From the NCBI GenBank assembly GCA_022702545.1, contig JAHRBC010000004.1, positions 4,866,001 through 4,930,000 on the forward strand: a stretch of DNA of 64,000 nucleotides, given 5' to 3'. A program made the translations under genes and the position numbers. Shown here piece by piece: positions 57,212 to 64,000 of the stretch; the first letter of the stretch is position 1; each line of letters opens with the position of its first letter. Below the pieces are notes generated by a model. It ran no database searches. It was not told the origin of the DNA and saw nothing but the letters and a program-made list of their open reading frames with translations. Source of the stretch: Phycomyces nitens. Taxonomy: Eukaryota; Mucoromycota; Mucoromycetes; Mucorales; Phycomycetaceae.

Positions 57212-60200
57212 TTAGGCAAAAACCTTCCTAGGCAAAGGGATAACTAGTTTTTTGTTAATGTTACTACTAGATTTATAATCCACAATTGCAACAGGCAGGA
57301 GAATCCGATGGACAGGAAGAATGCTTTGAAAGTCAAGAGCCGAGAATTCGTCCTTGTGAATCTCAATGCCTTCAGCCTCTCTGGTGGTGTCTGACGTAGT
57401 TTTGAACCAGTTCACAAAAGCAAAGGTGTGTTGACTGTTATAGGCATTTCCGCGATGTGAAGAAGAAACAGCAGGGCTAAATGCGTGAACAAATAGATAC
57501 TGAATCTCTCCAACATACGCATACACTGCCTCGGTCTTTTCCTCAATAAACAGTGCTTGGATGTATGATCCTTTTTGATTTCTACCATTTTTTCCTTTGA
57601 ACGTCTGGCCTAGAATACTGACGGACTTGAGCATTTCGATCCAGTCATTGACGAAAGCAGAGGAAGCCATGGTGTCATTACAGCCTTTAATAGACCTGTC
57701 ATAGTAGGCAACCTGGTAATATTCCACTAGGCAGTCGTATTTTGCCCTACTCATCATACTCATAGGCTTCTTCTTTAATGGCAGTGTAGATGGTGGCAAA
57801 GGCTCATTACCATGCACTGTTAGTGATGGGTCTTCAGCATATTTCACAAACTCAGGCAACGAAAAGGTAGGGAAACAATGCGAAAGTGTTTGCATGAGAG
57901 TAGTATCTGGCCCACTGGTAAACTTGCTGAAAACATCTGACAGATCATATCCATTTGCTGTGCTCAGAAAACCACGAACAAAATCTGCCTTTCGTGTATC
58001 CTCAACAAAGCTTCTCATGTATGTGGCCTCGAATCCACTTTTCCTGTTGGTGTTGATATTCTTGAGTATACTATTGTACCTCTCGAAACCAAAGAGCCAG
58101 TAGCCATAAACCGGACCAAAGTCCAGAACGGTTTCCCGAAGGTGAAGATGGAGGTGCATGTTGGGAGAGAGGAGGTCAGGCTCATATAGTTGCTCACAAC
58201 CTTTGCCAAACTGCTCCAGATTGCGATGTGCATCTTCAATGTCATCTTCAGAAATACTTGGCTTGGTCAGAAAACGACAGGCATTTACAAAGAACATCCA
58301 GTTCTTGAACTTTTGTGGCGGCAGAACGTTCTTCAACACCACGGGAGAGTACACCAAGCACCACGACTTCCACTCGTCTGCCTTCATGAAGGGGAACCCC
58401 TTCCCAATCTTCATCTTCAAAGCTGTGTAGTCTGCTGGCAACACCATCTTCTCTACCATCTTCTGCATGGCAACAAGACTCTTATCGTTGATTACTCCAT
58501 CTGCAACCCATCTCTCCATCATCCTCTTGGCAGTGCCTAAGAAAAGATTATGCATTGGATCGATGATCGTGCAGCGGACAACGTCAAAGTACTGGAGACG
58601 ATGCAGTTCGGACCAGCGAACACCACTGGCAACTTCAAGGCGCTGCCTCTCAGCTTGAGTGGCTGCATTTCTCCAGACCTCAGCATCCTTACGATTATCA
58701 TCTCTAGTGCGAAGGAGCCACTTTGAGAAGTCAAATCCAGAATAATCAACAGAGCTTGTGCCAGCTAAACGAGTGAATTGACGATTGCATTTGTGACAGG
58801 CGTTCGTGCTTGTATGAGATGTGAACCCACATACTTTTCGTGCAGCAGGGATGTCACAAGCAACAACAAAGAGAGCAGCACGGATTCTCACTCCAGATGG
58901 GCATTTGTTGGTCTTGATAGTGATACCCAGGTACAATTCTTCTAATTCGTCAACAAGAGGCTTGAGATAGTGGTTGATTTCAGACGTCTTTGCTTCTTTA
59001 GGTCCAGGCATTAACCCAACAAGGATGACATTTTCCTTTTTGAATCTGATATTGCGAGGAAGGTTGTTGACAGCGAAGTAAATGGCACCACACGAATATG
59101 ACACACCATCGAATGGCTGGAACCAGTCAATATTCAGTGTCAACATTATAGAGCGGCTGTCATCAACAAAGAAGTCACCATTGATGTCTTTGAGACTGTT
59201 CCACATAGCACCATCATATACGTCAAACATAGTCTTTTCCACCTTGGGACCACGATTCCAAGAGTTGATCTGTGATTCAAAATCAGGCCGAGAAAAGAGA
59301 ATCTGCAGAGAGTGTTTGACAGATTGGTACACATATGACTTCTTTGGGACAGATGACAAATTGGACTTGAACAAGCCATGGCCACACAAGGCGTTGTTTT
59401 CAAACTTGTCAAAGGTACAGAAAAGAGGTGCACTATCATTCTCATAAATGCTGTGACATTCACCACATGCAACATACTTCTTGATGCCCTTTGTCAATGT
59501 ATCCATTCCTGCCATGCTTTTGAGACCAGAGACACTTGATGGGACTTGGAAAGAATCGCCAAAAAATCCAAGATCTTGTTCACGATTGCAATCAAGATAA
59601 TCGCGCCTTCATTGACTACGTAAAAGGAAATAAACAGGGCAAGAGCCTTGACTATAAAGCCGTGAATTAAACTCAATTCTGAGTTGAATTCTAGAAACAT
59701 ATTAATCAAAAAAGCATATTAATATATAATATTTATATAGATAGAGCGATTATCAGCTCAGATACTATACAGACCTTCATCATCATTCATCTCGTCTTCA
59801 CTTTCACTGTCAGAGTCAGAGTCAGAGTCACCAACTGAGCTACATTCATCCTCTGCACCAAAAATGGCATCAGACTCAGAGAGAGGTAGGTTTCTAATAG
59901 GTTCTTGTACCCCTCATATTCTTCAACGGCGTTTTCCAAGTCTGCCCAGGTGTAATAAAAATTAATTTAATAAAAAAACAATAAAATTTTAAGAAATCCT
60001 TACCACCAGACTCAAAATCCATGGCCTCTACATTGTCTACGGCCTCAAAGTATTGCTCTTCAGTATCAACAATTTCCATTACTATTTAATTCAAAAACGT
60101 ATTTATTATTAATTAAATAATTTTCAAATTAAAATATAAAATATATCTTACATCTACCACCGAAAAAACTGTTTTTGGCATCTTCTTTAAGCATATGACG

Positions 60201-60302
60201 CTTAAATGTTTGAGCTGTGAGAAAATCAAATCCACCCTCTTTGTTCTTGCAAATAGAACATCTGCATTCTTTTGTTCTTGTAGATTTACGGATAGGAGCC
60301 AT
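57212..60302 (-). pseudogene. Tnp2-type transposase of element K (two 1-nt frameshifts)
   Basis: Exon 1 (60302-60152): MAPIRKSTRTKECRC and the CRCSIC...H knuckle. Exon 2 is 60081-60003. The acidic exon 3 starts near 59953. Exon 4 starts near 59693 and ends PLPRKVFA at 57212. Lesions: a G run one base short near 59915 in exon 3, and a T run of six near 59565 where B has seven. All catalytic motifs (NIDWFQPFDG, DPMHNLFLGTAKRM, GFERYN) are intact in the 767-codon remainder. Could be an active gene with base-calling errors. Confidence 0.8.
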
Positions 60303-60554
60303 TGTTTAATAAATAATTGAAATGTTTTGGTTTAACAGTAAAGAAGATATATTCAGGTACAGTTTATTTGATATACTTTGAGTTTAATAATTATTTTTGT
60401 CATGCTACACAATCACCTACACCCAATAAAATCCATCAAAAATATTTTTTCTCTCTGAACTCACAAAAAAGGGCCTGAGCTAGAAAATTGACCTTTATAT
60501 CCCATACCTACTGTATCAACTACACATATGGGAATCGGGGGTATTTTTGCAGTG

Positions 60555-60637
60555 AATGTTGCTATGGGTAGATAGGTATCAGCAAAAAATTACTAAAAAA
60601 GGAAAGTTTTTGGGGAAAAATATCCTATAAGCGAAAT
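60555..60637 (-). mobile_element. Second LINE 5' tip
   Basis: Closely matches 41468-41550. Element K inserted just upstream of the ORF1 start position. The rest of this LINE copy is not found left of K. Confidence 0.7.
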
Positions 60638-60779
60638 GACGCGTGTTGAGTTATGGTGTGTGGTGCAACAGGTCAGAATATATAAATAATATATATTGTA
60701 TTCTTGTGATTTTGCTCAGGACAATCCAACAAGAAGAATTTGACAATCAGACGGGACTTGAAATAGATAAAGACAGTAA
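60638..60779. other. Unassigned sequence
   Basis: No gene, repeat or known element recognised. Confidence 0.3.
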
Positions 60780-61125
60780 ACAGGCAAACGGACAGGCAAA
60801 TGGACAGGCAAATGGACAGGCAAATGGACAGGCAAATGGACAGGCAAATGGACAGGCAAATGGACAGGCAAATGGACAGGCAAATGGACAGGCAAATGGA
60901 CAGGCAAATGGACAGGCAAATGGACAGGTAAATGGACAATGGACAAACGGACAAACGGACAAACGGACAAACGGACAAATGGACAAACGGACAAACGGAC
61001 AAACAGACAAACAGACAAATGGACAAACAGACAAACGGACAAACAGACAAACAGACAAACAGACAAACGAACAAACGGACAAACGAACAAACAGACAACA
61101 GACAACAGACAACAGACAAACGATG
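60780..61125. repeat. Two adjoining minisatellites (12-bp and 8-bp units)
   Basis: GGACAGGCAAAT repeated about 12 times to about 60928, then GGACAAAC/GGACAAAT/AGACAAAC units to about 61120. The plus frame reads as NGQA then TDKRTNGQ repeats and all frames are open. This follows from unit length and stop-free composition, not coding evidence. Confidence 0.9.
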
Positions 61126-61600
61126 AGACAGTACTTGTAGATCCTAACAGTGTGCAACTTAGTATTTCCCGCAGGATAATAGCTCAAGTTCAGGGACGAT
61201 GTTCAAAAGAAATAGAGAGAAAACTGAATGTATTTTATTGAATAAAAAATGGAGCTCTTTTATACTAATTGACAACTGTGCACATAGTGACAATCTAGAT
61301 ATAACTTATGCTGAATGATGATTATCGAGAAGAGTGTACAGTTCTTCGGGCATAATCACAAAAGGAAATAATTGAAAGGAAAACAAAAAGAAAACTAAAC
61401 ATCAAGAGAGAAATGCACTATCGGGAAGTATACAAAAGGAGTAATATCAAGAAGTGTGAAAGGAACAAGTGCAATGCAGTGGGAAGCAAACGAAAAAGGA
61501 AATATAAATCAAAGGAAAAGAAAGGGGAAAACATTTAGAACTCAATGGGGCTGTTGACGTAGACAAATGATTCCAAGAGATCGGATCATGCTTTGCATGT
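61126..61600. other. Unassigned sequence
   Basis: AT-rich, no gene or repeat supported. Confidence 0.3.
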
Positions 61601-61691
61601 CCCAAGGGAAGGTGATGTCTTTGACTGTCCCAAGGGAAGGTGATGTCTTTGACTGTCCCAAGGGAAGGTGATGTCTTTGACTGTCCCAAGG
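61601..61691. repeat. 28-bp tandem repeat, 3.25 copies
   Basis: Units beginning CCCAAGGGAAGGTGATGTC start at 61601, 61629 and 61657, with a partial one at 61685. They lie 83 bp upstream of tRNA-Ala. Confidence 0.9.
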
Positions 61692-61773
61692 TAAAAACTT
61701 CAAAGTCACTAGTAAATTGAGGGTTGGTGGTTGTTGCTGCAACATTCTACAACACTTGTGTCAGAAAGAGTAT

Positions 61774-61846
61774 GGGGATGTAGCTCAAATGGTAGAGCGC
61801 TCGCTTAGCATGCGAGAGGCACTGGGATCGACGCCCAGCTTCTCCA
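61774..61846 (+). tRNA. tRNA-Ala (AGC)
   Basis: 73 nt. Acceptor GGGGATG with CTTCTCC carries the G3-U70 identity pair typical of Ala tRNA. It has one T-T mismatch at 6-67. Anticodon loop TTAGCAT (AGC), T-arm CTGGGATCGACGCCCAG, A73. No intron. Only a weak T stretch follows, so expression is uncertain. Confidence 0.85.
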
Positions 61847-61883
61847 ATATAAACAATAAATATTTTTGTTGGGCATTATTTTT

Positions 61884-61904
61884 GTCATTCCTGATCTGGG
61901 ATGG
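61884..61904 (-). mobile_element. LTR tip
   Basis: TGTCATTCCTGATCTGGGA resembles the start of the LTR at 42009. It directly abuts the gypsy LTR that begins at 61905, so the gypsy element probably inserted in an older LTR. Confidence 0.45.
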
Positions 61905-62232
61905 TGTCGTTTTGGATCTGGGTTGTTCTTCCAATGCTATAACACAGCCAATATTGGTCAAACCCACTGGGAATCGTAAACGAGGATAAAAGAGTAAAAA
62001 GAGGATAGGAAGATAGATACCTTTTATTCAATGAAATATTGTCCTCTTTTATATCTTTTCTAAACCTACTCAGCTATCATAAATGTCTGTTTCGGTTTCT
62101 AATCTACTTTTGTTATAACTAATGTCTTCTAGGTCTTCAGAGAGCAAAAGGGAATCAATTCGGTCGTCGTTCTCAAAAGAGAACTCTGTGTAATTGTCAT
62201 CCTGATTGGCTGACATTAATTCAGGCACGACA
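61905..62232 (-). mobile_element. 3' LTR of Ty3/gypsy element
   Basis: 328 bp from TGTCGTGCC (minus strand, 62232) to CGACA (61905). Boundaries come from the solo copies at 52509 and 52894. The pol frame reads about 54 codons into it and stops at 62070, so the coding end lies inside the LTR. Confidence 0.8.
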
Positions 62233-64000
62233 TCATCCCCTCCCCAAACTGTTGATCGTCCTCGAGCAACTAAGGAATCATCAATAACAGAGACATCCAA
62301 GGGGGAAGAGGCAGCAGCAAGTAAATCTCGGCGGGTCTGAGCACGGGAAGCAGTAGGGTGGAACCAAGTCTGAGAGATCACATCGACCTTGGCCAGTTTC
62401 AATCGATCTGCGTGAACCCAAGAAGTGTAGGGAATACCTTCAACAGTTGTCAACTTATATACGTCAGTGTCTGGGTTCTTGTCAATGACCAAATAGGGAC
62501 CCATCCAGTTGTATTCCAGGCCGAACTTGTTCTCATGGCGCATGAGGACATGGGCACCAATTGCAAACGAGTGAGGTTTCATAATGACATCCCAACGCTC
62601 TTTGTCTTGCAAGCTGTTTGTTCGGACACGAGACTCAGCTTCTTCGTGGGCTTTACGAAGGTTACGTAAGTAAGTCAGGGCATCAGTGGCAAGGACTTGA
62701 GGATCGTCTGGCAGATCGGCACTCATAAAAGGTCGGAGAGGATCACCAGGAAGACGCGGTTCACGACCATACGTGAGGAAGAAGGGGCTGAAACCAGTGG
62801 TACGATGTTTGCGAATGCGACAGGCCAAGAGAGCAGTATCCAAGTATTCATCCCAGCGATGAATGGCACCATGAACATACTTTCGCAACATTTGCTTGAG
62901 AATTCCATTCAGGCGCTCACATTTACCATTGGTTCTTGGGTGGAAGGCCGATGTGAACTTATGATGGACCTTGATCTGATCAGTGTAATGGAGGAGAATC
63001 TTGGACATAAAGTTTGCTCCACGATCCGTGAGTATCTCATCTGGGCAACCAAAACGCATGACGATCTCTTCGTACAGGAACTTCGCAATAGCTTCTCCAG
63101 TGGCATCAGGTACAGCACGGGCAATAGGCCAGTTCGTGGCATAATCCACAGCAACTAATATCCAGCGATTACCATTGATAGTTGTTGGTAATTCTCCAAT
63201 GAAGTCAAGATGCCAGCGTGAAAAGGCAGGGGGCACATCCAACGGCTTCATTGGGGCATGGTGGATGTTTCGTTCAGCATTTGAGGCTAACTGACACTGA
63301 GGGCATTTTGTAAGCCAGTCTTGAATATCCGTGCGCATCCCTGGCCACCACCAACGTTTCCTTATCAGATCATACACCGTTGTTTCACCAGCATGACCAA
63401 AACCCTTATGGAAGTTATCAACCAGATTGGCTCGACGGGCGAACAACGCATAACGGATTTCTCGGAAACCATCACCAAACTTGACACGCCGGAATACTTT
63501 CTGGTCGTGTATCACAAAACGAGATCTTTGTCTTTGCAGCAGTTCCTTGTAATCCTCAGGCCATTCTTCTTCTGGATGCGTGTACAACTTAGGCCAGTCG
63601 GATTCATCAGGTATCTGGGATACATACAAGTAATCGGGTTCCATTGATTCCGCAGCCATGTCCTCACTCTCGGGACCACCAATACGGGACAGAACATCGG
63701 GTACATTGTTATCTTTGCCTGGTTTGTACTCGATTGTGGGGTCATAGAGTTCTAGTTCTGAGATCCAGCGGACAAGACGAGGAGTCGGCTTCACTTGGCT
63801 TCGGAAGTACTTTAACGGCAAGTGATCGGTGAAAACAGTAAATGGCTTCCCTTCTATCAGACAGCGCCAACTACGAAGTGCATGGAGTATACCCAGGAGC
63901 TCACGCTCTTGTGCTGGGTATGACCGTTCAGCTTTGGACAGCTTCTTGGATTCAAAGGCTAGCGGTTTCCAGGTACCAGTTTCGTCTTGTTGCAGTAACA
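62070..64000 (-). CDS. Ty3/gypsy Pol, C-terminal half (RNase H and integrase), partial
   Basis: Open from the window edge to TGA at 62070. RNase H first (FESKKLSKAERSYPAQE, TDHLPLKYF). Then an HHCC zinc-binding domain (FHKGFGHAGE...CPQCQ) and the integrase core with WHLDFIGELP (Asp), LTDRGANFMS (Asp) and HPRTNGKCERLNGILK (Glu). A GPY-like segment (WMGPYLVIDK) and a long acidic tail follow. No stop or frameshift in the visible part, so the element may be recent. No chromodomain recognised. The last ~54 codons lie in the 3' LTR. Confidence 0.9.
   Translation of the reverse strand, partial: LLQQDETGTWKPLAFESKKLSKAERSYPAQERELLGILHALRSWRCLIEGKPFTVFTDHLPLKYFRSQVKPTPRLVRWISELELYDPTIEYKPGKDNNVPDVLSRIGGPESEDMAAESMEPDYLYVSQIPDESDWPKLYTHPEEEWPEDYKELLQRQRSRFVIHDQKVFRRVKFGDGFREIRYALFARRANLVDNFHKGFGHAGETTVYDLIRKRWWWPGMRTDIQDWLTKCPQCQLASNAERNIHHAPMKPLDVPPAFSRWHLDFIGELPTTINGNRWILVAVDYATNWPIARAVPDATGEAIAKFLYEEIVMRFGCPDEILTDRGANFMSKILLHYTDQIKVHHKFTSAFHPRTNGKCERLNGILKQMLRKYVHGAIHRWDEYLDTALLACRIRKHRTTGFSPFFLTYGREPRLPGDPLRPFMSADLPDDPQVLATDALTYLRNLRKAHEEAESRVRTNSLQDKERWDVIMKPHSFAIGAHVLMRHENKFGLEYNWMGPYLVIDKNPDTDVYKLTTVEGIPYTSWVHADRLKLAKVDVISQTWFHPTASRAQTRRDLLAAASSPLDVSVIDDSLVARGRSTVWGGDDVVPELMSANQDDNYTEFSFENDDRIDSLLLSEDLEDISYNKSRLETETDIYDS

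Larger units (their letters stand above)
54053..60554. mobile_element. Element K, CACTG-type transposon
   Basis: The right end at 60554 reads inward CACTGCAAAAATACCCCC then GATTCCCA. The left end at 54053 is CACTGCAAAAAAATGTAC then GATTCCCA, and it is repeated at 54392. The expected target duplication is AAT (60555-60557); the left flank is AAA, so no exact duplication is seen. Contains an accessory gene and a convergent transposase. B is a close relative. Confidence 0.8.

Noticed and set aside
54050..60557. Target duplication for K
   Set aside because: Right flank is AAT, left flank AAA (or TAT at the inner terminus). No exact match, so none is claimed.
60643..61140. 165-codon frame of NGQA and TDKR repeats as a protein gene
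   Set aside because: All neighbouring frames are also open through the minisatellite, and there is no start context, splice signal or homologue. Repeat composition explains the frame.

Overview
The window is a nest of transposable elements from an AT-rich eukaryotic genome, most likely a fungus and plausibly an early-diverging (Mucoromycota-type) one. The reasons are short GT-AG introns of about 50-80 bp, Tnp2/Transposase_21-type (CACTA/CMC) transposases, a Ty3/gypsy element and an APE-type LINE, with no bacterial operon structure. The lineage is inference. Apart from two tRNA genes (Ile-AAT at 41558, Ala-AGC at 61774) I see no convincing single-copy host gene.

The dominant component is a family of large DNA transposons whose ends start CACTG and which make 3-bp target duplications. 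Each carries a four-exon transposase gene at one end (zinc-knuckle exon, small exon, acidic exon, long catalytic exon). A convergent four-exon accessory gene lies next to it; its second exon is exactly 306 nt in five copies. In several copies a third gene built of micro-exons is transcribed outward from the accessory gene toward the far end. H (42176-52346) and J (34145-41115) have intact transposase frames, and H also has an intact accessory gene and an open micro-exon gene.

Layout: 1-811 end of an element X; 812-3874 element A fragment (-); 3875-7264 remnant of B, a relative of K; 7265-9013 A-prime, an inverted copy of part of A; 9014-16347 element C; 16348-16424 tip of a CACTA element G. 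One LINE then runs on the minus strand from 41550 to 16425. It is split by J (target duplication GAC) and by D (17359-32560, target duplication GCG). D is itself split by E (20086-28396, target duplication CAA, inside D's accessory gene) and by a 380-bp solo LTR. Next come tRNA-Ile and a cluster of gypsy LTRs (41638-54052), which is split by H. H carries the non-autonomous CACTA-type element F (47311-51203, target duplication TAC). K follows (54053-60554), then a second LINE 5' tip, minisatellites, tRNA-Ala, and the 3' half of a gypsy element running off the right edge.

Removing D, E or J together with one target-site copy restores the interrupted reading frame exactly, so these boundaries and their order are well supported. 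Exon joins were worked out by hand from splice signals and phase and have not been tested against transcripts.
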